This document shows positions 35,062 to 42,910 of a stretch of 64,000 nt of DNA, piece by piece (position 1 is the first letter of the stretch; every line of letters begins with the position of its first letter). The notes beneath the pieces are model-generated. The model did not search any database. It worked only from the letters and a program-made list of their open reading frames with translations, and was not told where the DNA came from. A program made the translations under genes and the position numbers. The stretch comes from Pseudomonadota bacterium. Its GTDB lineage: Bacteria > Pseudomonadota > Alphaproteobacteria > Sphingomonadales > Sphingomonadaceae. The stretch lies in contig JAKPHK010000011.1 of NCBI GenBank assembly GCA_029550345.1, positions 1 through 64,000 on the forward strand, in the 5' to 3' direction.

Positions 35062-35150
35062 GTAGAGCTCCGGAGCAGAGTTACGCGCTTCTTAAGACTC
35101 TTGACAGGTTATGCCATCCCATAGACGTTTTGCCTTGGGAGGGATGGAAA

Positions 35151-35672
35151 ATGCCTCACAGGAACTTGACGCCTGAGACAGTCTTCAAGCCGAGCACTGA
35201 TCCCGAGGCGGAACCGGTTTTTCTCTTTGCCAATCCGAACCCGGGACCTGGGGAACAAGACCAATACAAGCAGCTGATCAACGCCGAGCTCGCCCGGCAG
35301 GGCATTCCGCCCGCGCATCTGGCTGACCGGATGCGGATCTCCCGTGCGAGGCTTCACAAGATCCTCAAGAAAACAAACCCGCTGACCGACGGGCTGCGCG
35401 ACAGGATTTTCGACGAGCTCGGGATGGATCACGTGCGCGCCAAGATCAGCGTCGCCTTGCTCCATGATCCGGATGCCTACGCGAACCAAGCCGTATTCCT
35501 CGCCACCGAAAGTCTCAAGAGCTTCTATCTTGAGGTCATGACCTGCAGGCGCGGCTCGATCGAGGTCGACCTGCGTCCGGCCATCATCCATGAGGCTGCG
35601 CGCCGGGCTTATGATCTGCTGCTCTCACATCAGGAGCGAGTCTTGCAGAACGACCAGACCCTGCAAGCTTGA
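35151..35672 (+). CDS. HTH-domain putative regulator
   Basis: A 173-aa protein with a central XRE-like helix-turn-helix (INAELARQGIPPAHLADRMRISRARLHKILKK, about residues 40-75, quoted pieces approximate) and a C-terminal helical part. GGGAGGG lies eight bases before ATG 35151. A TTGACA hexamer at 35101-35106 could be its -35 element. It may control the transfer genes; effector and targets unknown. Confidence 0.72.
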   Translation: MPHRNLTPETVFKPSTDPEAEPVFLFANPNPGPGEQDQYKQLINAELARQGIPPAHLADRMRISRARLHKILKKTNPLTDGLRDRIFDELGMDHVRAKISVALLHDPDAYANQAVFLATESLKSFYLEVMTCRRGSIEVDLRPAIIHEAARRAYDLLLSHQERVLQNDQTLQA

Positions 35673-35679
35673 GTGCGAC

Positions 35680-35955
35680 ATGGCGCCTGAGACCATTTTG
35701 GCCTGGCAGAAGCTATACAGCGCTGTCGCCCTGCTCGCCGCCATTTGCTCGGCCTGTGCGGCGCTCAAGACGTGCTATGACATTCGGACGGGCGTGCTCA
35801 AGCGACCGCTAAAGTCGGTAGCGGCCTGGATCCTCTGGTTGCCGCGCGTGTGGTTGCACTTCCAGCTTGCATACTTTCTGGGATTTCCGAGCATTTTGGC
35901 GATCGCGGTGCTCTATGCGCACTATATCGGGTTTGATGCGTTCATTACTTCATAG
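35680..35955 (+). CDS. Small membrane protein
   Basis: A 91-aa protein with two hydrophobic stretches (KLYSAVALLAAICSACAAL and LAYFLGFPSILAIAVLYAHY). It starts 7 bases after the HTH gene, so it is probably cotranscribed with it. Its end overlaps the 3' end of the convergent lytic transglycosylase gene. No family recognised. Confidence 0.55.
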   Translation: MAPETILAWQKLYSAVALLAAICSACAALKTCYDIRTGVLKRPLKSVAAWILWLPRVWLHFQLAYFLGFPSILAIAVLYAHYIGFDAFITS

Positions 35956-36659
35956 ACCGATAGATCGACCTCTCGATAGCCCGCCGCATTGATCGCCAAG
36001 TGGGCGGCTTCGGCTCTGGCTGCGGCGTCAATGTCGATTGTTGCATCAGCGACGAGCCTTGCCCAGTTTGTTGTGATGGTGCGCACGTAACCCATGGTTT
36101 CGGGGATTGCCGGAATATAGCCGGCCTTGAGAGACCTGCGTTCAGGCCCCGCATTGTAGGCAGCCAAAGCCAAGTCCATGCGCCCAAACCGGTTTGCCTG
36201 ATCGCGGAGGTACCGTGCGCCTGCTCGCATGTTAGCGATTGGATCCCAAGGAAAAGCGAGCCCCAGTGAGCGGGCGGTGCCAGGCATGACCTGCATCATG
36301 CCCATTGCACCAACGGGACTTATCGCTCTCGGATCGTATCCGGATTCCTGAGCGATAACGGCGTCCAGCAGGCGAGCCGGGAGGCCGAACTCGCAGGCTA
36401 CCTGTACCATTACCGGATAATAGATTGCCCGCCGAGCCTCAACAATATGGGGCAACCACCATGTCGGCCGGTAGGCCACTTGCTCGCAAGCAGGCACGTT
36501 AAACGACGACCAAAACTCCCCCATAGAGATCGGAATAGGTAGGGCCTTTGGCGAGGCCGGCACAGCGTAAAATTCCTGCAGGACTGGTTCTCTTGCAAAT
36601 GCGCCGCTCGGAATCGCAATCAAGAAGAACGAAGCAAGCATTATTTTAGCGAAATCCAT
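35922..36659 (-). CDS. Lytic transglycosylase (SLT domain, VirB1-like)
   Basis: A 245-aa exported muramidase-like enzyme expected to open peptidoglycan for the mating apparatus. A signal peptide (IMLASFFLIAIPSGAFA) precedes the SLT domain, with catalytic Glu in VIAQESGYDP. The family motifs are PVGAMGMMQVMPGTA and LALAAYNAGP. The ATG at 36659 has GAAGG six bases upstream; the longer TTG start is less likely. Located outside the main operon, as often seen for conjugative transglycosylases. Confidence 0.88.
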   Translation of the reverse strand: MDFAKIMLASFFLIAIPSGAFAREPVLQEFYAVPASPKALPIPISMGEFWSSFNVPACEQVAYRPTWWLPHIVEARRAIYYPVMVQVACEFGLPARLLDAVIAQESGYDPRAISPVGAMGMMQVMPGTARSLGLAFPWDPIANMRAGARYLRDQANRFGRMDLALAAYNAGPERRSLKAGYIPAIPETMGYVRTITTNWARLVADATIDIDAAARAEAAHLAINAAGYREVDLSVYEVMNASNPI

Positions 36660-36841
36660 CACACACCTTCTCAAGGCGTGCAGACTGGCTGAGATTGCGC
36701 GTTACAAACATCGCAAAACGTTCCGGTTTTGCAAGTGTCTTTTCTCTTAGATGCCCTGAATTTCGCCGTATGACGCTGCGTGTGGGCTGACCAGACGAAG
36801 TGTTAGCCCGCCTCCGCGCCTATCTCCCATTCCCCCGGCGA

Positions 36842-37216
36842 CTAACCACAACTCGATTGGCGAACCTTACCGGATGATACCTCGCGCCTAGTCAATCGGA
36901 TCCCAGTGGCATTGGCGGCCAGTTCAACCGCTAAACTGGCTTGAATGAAAATCAGGGGATCATGTGTGGACATCCGATAATCACGGTAGCGTGCTGAAGC
37001 GCTAATGTGCCGTGATTCGGGCGCTGTTGCCTGGTGGTTTTGACCATCGGAGTCGAATGATGACACATTTTGTGGGATTGGACGTTTCGCCCATTTGCGC
37101 AACACGTTCTCGTGCACGTCAAGATCGCGAGCTGCCTGGGCAACCGCTACACCGCGTTCGCGGACCAATCTGACCGCCTCAAGCTTGAACTCGCGGGTGA
37201 ACTTCCTTCTCTGCAT
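36842..37216 (-). pseudogene. IS3-family transposase OrfA remnant
   Basis: Only the first about 45 codons match an IS3 OrfA (RKFTREFKLEAVRLVRERGV, then AAQAARDL-type helix and LRKW). After LRKWAKRP the frame runs into unrelated sequence, so the element was cut by deletion or insertion near position 37080. Residual mobile-element DNA with no expected function. Confidence 0.7.
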
Positions 37217-37394
37217 TGATGCTCTCCGGTTGGTGAAAACACCTTATCTCGGTGTCCACCAAACTGGCGGCAGGCCAGACCTCGGACCGGCGAAGCTTGC
37301 GCCGGATCAGCGCCCCGCCATCGGCAGCGATGGCGGGGCGCTGAAACACATTCTTCGCCAGATCCAGTCCGACGGTGGCGACCTCCTGCTTCAT
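37179..37394 (-). pseudogene. IS110-family transposase N-terminal remnant
   Basis: The first 40 codons from ATG 37394 match the IS110 DEDD-transposase opening (EVATVGLDLAKNVFQ, then IRRKLRRSEV). After that it joins the IS3 remnant. The RuvC-like domain is cut off, so the gene is inactive. The segment after NVFQ is encoded by a long perfect inverted repeat (37308-37343). Confidence 0.7.
37308..37343. repeat. Perfect 16-bp inverted repeat
   Basis: CAGCGCCCCGCCATCG and CGATGGCGGGGCGCTG flank a four-base GCAG loop, within the IS110 remnant. It can form a very stable hairpin on either strand. It may be a coincidence of codon use or a rearrangement scar. Confidence 0.6.
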
Positions 37395-37637
37395 GAGACG
37401 ACTCCTAGACTTGGACCTACAACGACCCCATAATTGCATAGCTACGCGGGGGCGCAGGCCGTCCACCACATCACGACACGCCCAATCAAGAAATTTCTTG
37501 CTGTGTGAGAATCAGAGTTTGAGCCAATATTGCCTCTGACGCAGGAACATGGGCTAATCTGGAGAAGCACCGGTAGGAGGGTTGGGCATTGGCAAATCTA
37601 GGCCGTGAACCCATAAACAGCGAGCGGTCGTTTAACC

Positions 37638-38030
37638 TCAGGAGTCATTTTCCTGCTTCTTCGATGCCGCTCGTAGAGCATCTCGTCGCTCCATGAATGG
37701 CTGTAGCAGCGTGGTGTAATCCCTAAACGACAGAGCAAACGACACGGCGAACGCTACGCCCAAAGCGACGAAGAACGCTCCGTAGTCGGCAGAGGCGATG
37801 ACCTGGTAAATACCGTATGCGCCTGCCGTTCCGAAGGCGATAAGCGTCGCTGCCTGCGCAATTGTCTGACGCCGCTCGAAAGCGGCAATTACGGCATCGT
37901 ATTCCTCGGCGGAAACAGGAGCACTGTATTTTGATCGGGGTGGCTGGAATACGATGTTGTCGTCAGCGCCCGTACGAAAGTTCGCTTCGAAGCGGTCAAT
38001 AAGGTCTTGTCTTCGAAGAAACACGCGCAT
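37638..38030 (-). CDS. Hypothetical membrane protein
   Basis: A 130-aa protein with a polar N-terminal half and two transmembrane helices (AATLIAFGTAGAYGIYQVIA and FFVALGVAFAVSFALSF), then a basic C-terminus. It lies among insertion-sequence remnants, so it may be an orphan carried in by rearrangement. No family recognised. The 243 bases between it and the IS110 remnant show no further gene. Confidence 0.5.
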   Translation of the reverse strand: MRVFLRRQDLIDRFEANFRTGADDNIVFQPPRSKYSAPVSAEEYDAVIAAFERRQTIAQAATLIAFGTAGAYGIYQVIASADYGAFFVALGVAFAVSFALSFRDYTTLLQPFMERRDALRAASKKQENDS

Positions 38031-38109
38031 CCCTCAATCACAATCCGCATATCTTTCCACGGCTGGTTCGACATTGCCACGATTAAGATCACTGCACACT
38101 TTCAATTAG

Positions 38110-38905
38110 CGCAAATTTCTGATTCACGCTCGCCATGAGCCGTTATGAACTGACAGACTTCGAGTGGCGCGTGATAGAGCCGCTGCTCCCCAATAAGCCC
38201 CGAGGAGTGCCGCGCGTCGATGACCGCCGCGTGCTGAATGGCATCTTCTGGGTGCTGCGTTCTGGCGCACCGTGGCGTGACCTGCCGGAACGCTATGGAC
38301 CGCGCACCACATGCTACAATCGCTTCGTGCGATGGCGAAAGGCGGGCGTCTGGGATCGGATGATGGACGCCATCACCGCCGCTCACGACAGCGACATCCA
38401 GATGATCGACAGCACATCCGTTCGCGCCCACCAGCAGGCCGCAACGGCAAAAAGGGGGATCGAGATCATTGTCTCGGTCGTTCCCGAGGCGGGCTTACGA
38501 CCAAAATCCACGCGGTCGTCGACGGGCAAGGCCTCCCGATCCGGCTAAGCCTTTCCGCTGGGCAAAGTCACGATGGGCAAGCCGCAGACGATCTGCTCGA
38601 CCATGTCGGTGCTGGAACAATCTTGTTGGCGGACAAGGCATATGATGCCGATCGCATCCGGGCGTCTCTCCGCGACAAAGGCGCGTTCGCCAATATCCCA
38701 CCCAAGGCCAACCGGAGGTCGAAACCCTACTTCAGCACATGGCTCTACCGCGAGCGCAACCTCATCGAGCGCTTCTTCTCCAAGCTGAAGCACTTCAGAC
38801 GCGTTGCCACCCGCTACGACAAGCTTGCCGAGAACTTCCTCGCTATGGTCCAACTCGCGTCAATGCGACTGTGGCTCCGCGTTTATGAGTCTACGGCCTA
38901 GGTAA
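38110..38905 (+). mobile_element. IS5-family (IS427-like) element, left end not found
   Basis: Encloses a two-frame IS5-type transposase gene. The right end probably lies near GAGTCTACGGCCTAG at about 38887-38901, but no inverted match to it exists upstream of the transposase. The left terminus therefore seems deleted and the copy may be immobile. Bounds are approximate. Confidence 0.6.
38135..38901 (+). CDS. IS5-family transposase, expressed by -1 frameshift
   Basis: Two overlapping frames (38135-38548 and 38311-38901) together encode a DDE transposase. The first frame holds LPNKPRGVPRVDDRRVLNG and the first Asp (MIDSTSVRAHQQA). The second holds GLTTKIHAVVDGQGLP, the second Asp (LLADKAYDADRIR) and the Glu (RNLIERFFSKLKHFRR). 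The change of frame is -1 and likely occurs at the A5G5 run 38449-38458. This arrangement is normal for the IS427 group, so it is not necessarily a mutation. Confidence 0.82.
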
Positions 38906-38918
38906 TGATGCAGGGTAC

Positions 38919-40034
38919 ATGAGCCTTGCGCAGCCCAAAGACCGTTGGACCTTCCTTCTAATTGCAACCTTCATTTTTGCCTTAAGTACAGCTGATCGTT
39001 TTCTCATGTCGCTCTTCCTAGAGCCAATCAAAACAGAATTTAATCTGTCTGACACCGCTGTAGGATTTCTCACAGGTACTATATTTGGCATTGTATATTT
39101 TGCGGCCAGCATTCCCTTGGGCATTCTGGCCGATCGCCGAAACCGGCGAAATCTTCTAGTAATCTTTGTTCTGATTTTCGGTGTCATGACCTCCGCGTCC
39201 GGACTAGTGGCCGGCTATTTTATGCTGATGCTCACGCGTGTGGGCGTAGCCGTCGGGGAGGCGGGCTGCACACCAACGCCCATCTCGCTTCTCGCCGACA
39301 AGTTTAAGCCCAGTCGCCGAGCGATGGCTATGACAATATTCTCCATTGGCTCGGCCATTGGTGGGTGGCTCGCAGCCAGCGGAGGTGGTTATCTAAGTGA
39401 GGCTTTCGGTTGGCGTGCTGCTATGATCATTTTTGGTCTGCTTAGTTTGCCGGCGGCACTTCTCCTACTTTTCATTCAGGAACCCGATCGCGGAGCGCTT
39501 GATGGCGTTGTCGAAGCCAGCGACGAGCCTGCGTCTCTACGGGAAACAGTTTCGTTCATCATATCTCAGAAATCCGTCCTTCATACCATTCTTGGCGGCA
39601 CGATCCTCTCGTTTTGGGGCTGGGGGATTGTATGGTGGGCGCCAGCACTGCTTGAACGCAGTTTTGGCATGACGACGGGCGATGCAGGTGAGTTGTTGGG
39701 GCCGGTCCATGGCATTTGTGGAACTCTTTCGATTGTCGCCATGGCTGTTGTGATGCGTTTTCTCGCTAATCACGATCCACGTCGCCCTCTTATTTTCCTC
39801 ACGATCATGACGGCACTTGCAACGCTTCCATCGATCGGCCTGGTGCTAAACCGTTCGCTGTCAGTGGAAGTCGGTCTTCTGTGGGCATTCTTGCCTGTCG
39901 TGTATGCCTATGCCGGACCAACATTTGCGGTAATCAGCTCTGGCGTGCCGGCTAAAATGAGAGGCCAAGCGATCGCATACTACGTCGCTATGGTTAACCT
40001 TGTGCTCCTAGCCCTAGCGCCTCAGTTTGTTGGC
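38919..40034 (+). pseudogene. MFS transporter, 3' end removed by IS3 element
   Basis: About 372 codons of a major-facilitator transporter. The first-half motif is present (LGILADRRNRRNLLV), with regularly spaced hydrophobic helices and GVAVGEAGCTPTPISLLADK typical of Spinster/aromatic-acid type MFS. The reading frame runs into the left end of the IS at 40035 after LALAPQFVG, so the final helices are missing. Codon use is more AT-rich than the neighbouring genes, suggesting separate origin. Transport activity is doubtful. Confidence 0.82.
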
Positions 40035-40119
40035 TGTCCGCCGTCAGCACCCATGGCACAGATTTGAGGTTGTGATTTAAGGAGGGTTGGGGCTTCGTCG
40101 TAGTGACGAAGGAACGAAG

Positions 40120-40506
40120 ATGAAGCCCCAACCCTCCTCGAAAAAATCGCCTGCGAAGGCCCCTGCCGAGCGGGTGGTAAAGGATATCCGGCGTGCAACC
40201 CGGCGGCATTTCTCTGCCGAGGACAAGATCCGGATCGTGCTCGAAGGCCTGCGCGGCGAAGACAGCATCGCCGAGCTGTGCCGCAAGGAAGGCATCGCGC
40301 AGAGCCTGTACTACACCTGGTCAAAAGAGTTCATGGAAGCGGGCAAGCGGCGGCTGGCCGGTGACACCGCCCGTGCCGCGACCACCGGCGAGGTGCAGGA
40401 CCTGCGCCGCGAGGCTCGTGCGCTCAAGGAATGCGTTGCCGATCTGACGCTGGAAAACCGCTTGCTCAAAAAAAGCATGATCGCGGATGGGGGCGTCGAC
40501 GAATGA
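40120..40506 (+). CDS. IS3 transposase OrfA
   Basis: A 128-aa DNA-binding half of the transposase: a helix-turn-helix (RHFSAEDKIRIVLEGLRGED, then IAELCRKEGIAQSLYYTWSK) and a C-terminal coiled coil (LKECVADLTLENRLLKKS). A run of seven A (40468-40474) near its end is a possible -1 slippage site for an OrfAB fusion. Its stop overlaps the orfB start (ATGA). Confidence 0.9.
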   Translation: MKPQPSSKKSPAKAPAERVVKDIRRATRRHFSAEDKIRIVLEGLRGEDSIAELCRKEGIAQSLYYTWSKEFMEAGKRRLAGDTARAATTGEVQDLRREARALKECVADLTLENRLLKKSMIADGGVDE

Positions 40507-41483
40507 GGTATCCCGCATCCGAAAAGCTTGAGATCATCAGGATGGTCGAGCAGTCGCACCTGCCCGCCAAGCGCACGCTGGATCAACTCGGCGTCGCCCG
40601 TCGGACGTTCTACCGCTGGTACGATCGCTATCTCGAAGGCGGCCCGGAAGCGTTGGAGGACCGGCCCTCGGCGCCGAGCCGGGTGTGGAACCGCATCAGC
40701 GACGACATCCAGAACCAGATCGTCGAGATGGCACTGGATCAGTCCGAGTTGAGTCCCCGGGAGCTGGCGGTGCGCTTCACCGATGAGAAGTGCTACTTCG
40801 TGTCCGAAGCCGCGGTTTACCGCCTGCTCAAGGCCCATGATCTGATCACCAGTCCGGCCTACGTCGTGATTAAGGCTGCCGATCACTTCCACACCAAGAC
40901 CACCCGACCGAACGAGATGTGGCAGACCGACTTCACCTACTTCAAGATCATCGGATGGGGCTGGATGTACCTCTCGACTGTGCTCGACGACTTCTCGCGC
41001 TACATCATCGCCTGGAGGCTATGCACCAACATGCGGGCCGAGGATGTGACCGACACACTCGATCTGGCGCTGGCGGCATCGGGCTGTGACCAGGCCACGG
41101 TGCTGCACAAACCCCGCCTGCTCAGCGATAATGGTCCCAGCTACATCGCCGACGAACTGGCGGAATACATCGAGGCCCGGAAGATGAGCCATGTGCGCGG
41201 CGCCCCGCTGCACCCGCAAACCCAGGGCAAGATCGAGCGCTGGCACCAGACCTTGAAGAACCGCATCCTGCTGGAAAACTACTTCCTGCCCGGCGACCTC
41301 GAGGCCCAGATCGAAGCCTTCGTCGAGCACTACAACCACCAGCGTTACCACGAGAGCCTGAAAAACGTGACGCCCGCCGACGCCTACTTCGGCAGGGCAC
41401 CAGCCATCATCAAGCAGCGCGAAAGGATCAAGCGACAGACCATCGAACATCGGCGCTTGCAACACCGCAAGCTCGCCGCCTAA
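40503..41483 (+). CDS. IS3 transposase OrfB (DDE integrase)
   Basis: A 326-aa rve-type integrase. An N-terminal HTH-like part is followed by the DDE catalytic core: Asp in MWQTDFTYFKI, Asp in LLSDNGPSYIAD and Glu in TQGKIERWHQTLKNR, 35 residues apart as expected. The ATG at 40503 overlaps the orfA stop. Apparently intact, so the element may be active. Confidence 0.92.
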   Translation: MRYPASEKLEIIRMVEQSHLPAKRTLDQLGVARRTFYRWYDRYLEGGPEALEDRPSAPSRVWNRISDDIQNQIVEMALDQSELSPRELAVRFTDEKCYFVSEAAVYRLLKAHDLITSPAYVVIKAADHFHTKTTRPNEMWQTDFTYFKIIGWGWMYLSTVLDDFSRYIIAWRLCTNMRAEDVTDTLDLALAASGCDQATVLHKPRLLSDNGPSYIADELAEYIEARKMSHVRGAPLHPQTQGKIERWHQTLKNRILLENYFLPGDLEAQIEAFVEHYNHQRYHESLKNVTPADAYFGRAPAIIKQRERIKRQTIEHRRLQHRKLAA

Positions 41484-41557
41484 CATCAACCCCCAGACGA
41501 GGCCCGCACTCCGCTAATCTACGCCGCCAGTTGTGCCAAATGTTCTGACGACGGACA

Positions 41558-41979
41558 CTCAAGAGCTGGGCGCCGCTCTTGGAAGACCCCGGCAATACCT
41601 GTCGCCGAACATCTTTTCGGTTTACGGCCGCCTGTCGGTCCCGACCGCGGACAGCTTCGGCAAGGTCAGCCTGTTCGTCAGCTATGCCTGGACGGACAAG
41701 CAGGAAACCGCTCCGGGTTCGCTGCAGGAGTTCAAGGGCACCTCGAACGTGTGGGAACCGGGCGTCCGCCTGCCGTCCTACGGTCTGATCTCGGCCTCGC
41801 TGGACTGGAAGAACGTGCTGGGCACCAGCCTGGACGCGTCGGTCTTCGGGACCAACCTGACCAACAAGCAGTACGTGATCTCGAACTCCGGCGTGTTCAA
41901 CTCGGTTGGCGCGCAGGGCAACATCTTTGGCGAACCGCGCATGTACGGTCTGCGCCTGAAGTACAACTTCGGGAACTGA
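41558..41979 (+). pseudogene. TonB-dependent receptor, C-terminal fragment
   Basis: About 140 codons of the last beta strands of a TonB-dependent receptor, ending in the outer-membrane signature YGLRLKYNFGN. The N-terminal plug and most of the barrel are missing; the sequence starts at the right end of the IS3 element. It is not the missing part of the MFS gene on the other side, so DNA between the two was lost. Confidence 0.82.
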
Positions 41980-42007
41980 TCGGCCTGATCGCCAACACCT
42001 GAAAGAA

Positions 42008-42033
42008 GGGGGCGGGCTTCGCGGCCCGCCCCC
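42008..42033 (+). terminator. GC-rich hairpin after the receptor fragment
   Basis: GGGGGCGGGC and GCCCGCCCCC with a six-base TTCGCG loop, 28 bases after the receptor stop codon. No clear T-run follows, but position fits a terminator of the former receptor gene. Confidence 0.65.
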
Positions 42034-42362
42034 GACTTGTGTAAAATCCCGCAGAAATGCGTTCTGGCAATACAGGGCAAGGCCCCTGCCTCGCCTCCAT
42101 CGAACCGGCCGGAGCCTGTCAATCCGAGGCGAGCGCTCTCCGCTGGTCACACGCCCATTCCCCGCGCCGCACCTCAGATCATGAGGTCAAGCATTCGCCC
42201 CAACTGATCGTGAAGATCGGACGCAGCGGCCTCTCGCTGGACGTGGCCCCGAATGAGGCGCCCGGCCATTCGGCCTCTTCGTCAAGCCCGGTGCGAGCGG
42301 CTTCATGGACTTCGGTTCGCCCCACGCGCCGCCCTGTCCCCGCACCTACACGGAGCGATCCG
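42034..42362. other. Gene-free stretch between receptor remnant and VOC gene
   Basis: About 330 bases. Reading frames here are shadows without recognisable protein similarity on either strand, and no strong repeat or promoter was found. It may be decayed DNA at the rearrangement boundary. Confidence 0.5.
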
Positions 42363-42818
42363 TCAGGCGCCTTGTTTGGCTTCAATTCGGGCGAGGCTGA
42401 TCGCAAAGCCGCAGCGCGGGCCTGTATCGAGATTGAACTCCTGATAGCGTTGGAACAGGCCGCCGAGATGTTCGTCGATCTCGGCCTGCGTATAATCAAG
42501 GGCGTGCACGCTGTTGTAGCCATGGCGCACGGCTCGCTCCATCGCGAGTTCGCCATCGGAAACATTGAAATACACATTCATCACGCCTTCGCCGTGGGTC
42601 GCAAGGAAGGCCGATACCGCGCTGGTGCCTTCCCGGCCCGGAAGCGGCGCGCACAACTCGATCCCGGCATCCCATGCGATCGACACGGCAATGCCGAACG
42701 GTTCGCCGGTCCAGTGCGCATCCAGGAACGTGGCGCCGAGCAGGTCGTGGTATTTCTGCTTGGCGCTTTCCAGATCGTGCACGGCGATCAGGATGCGATT
42801 GACTCCGTTGACGGCCAT
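42363..42818 (-). CDS. VOC-superfamily (glyoxalase/dioxygenase fold) protein
   Basis: A 151-aa vicinal-oxygen-chelate protein. It starts VNRILIAVHDLESAKQKYHD, typical of the family, with a second half that resembles the paired beta-alpha-beta-beta-beta module (GEGVMNVYFNVSDGELAME). Members include glyoxalases, epimerases and extradiol enzymes; the metal residues cannot be assigned with confidence. GGGGAGGG precedes the ATG. It follows the flavoprotein gene by 92 bases and could be cotranscribed. Confidence 0.8.
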   Translation of the reverse strand: MAVNGVNRILIAVHDLESAKQKYHDLLGATFLDAHWTGEPFGIAVSIAWDAGIELCAPLPGREGTSAVSAFLATHGEGVMNVYFNVSDGELAMERAVRHGYNSVHALDYTQAEIDEHLGGLFQRYQEFNLDTGPRCGFAISLARIEAKQGA

Positions 42819-42910
42819 AAGTCCCTCCCCTGTTGAACATCGAAGATCGATATGCGCGGGACAAGGCGCGCCGGCAGGCGAATGGCCGCCAGCGCGCCCT
42901 GTGAGCCGTG

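Larger units (their letters stand above)
40035..41557 (+). mobile_element. IS3-family insertion sequence, complete, 1523 bp
   Basis: Terminal inverted repeats are visible: TGTCCGCCGTCAGCACCC at 40035 and, on the other strand, TGTCCGTCGTCAGAACAT ending at 41557, with about 21 of 27 positions matching. It holds orfA and orfB in the usual arrangement. No flanking target duplication is seen (left ...TTGGC, right CTCAA...), and the flanks are halves of two different genes. The element therefore probably mediated a deletion or is a recombination product. Confidence 0.9.

Noticed and set aside
38135..38901. IS5 transposase treated as a broken pseudogene because of the two frames.
   Set aside because: The IS427 group normally uses frameshifting, and an A5G5 run at the right place supports it. 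The missing left end is the more serious defect.
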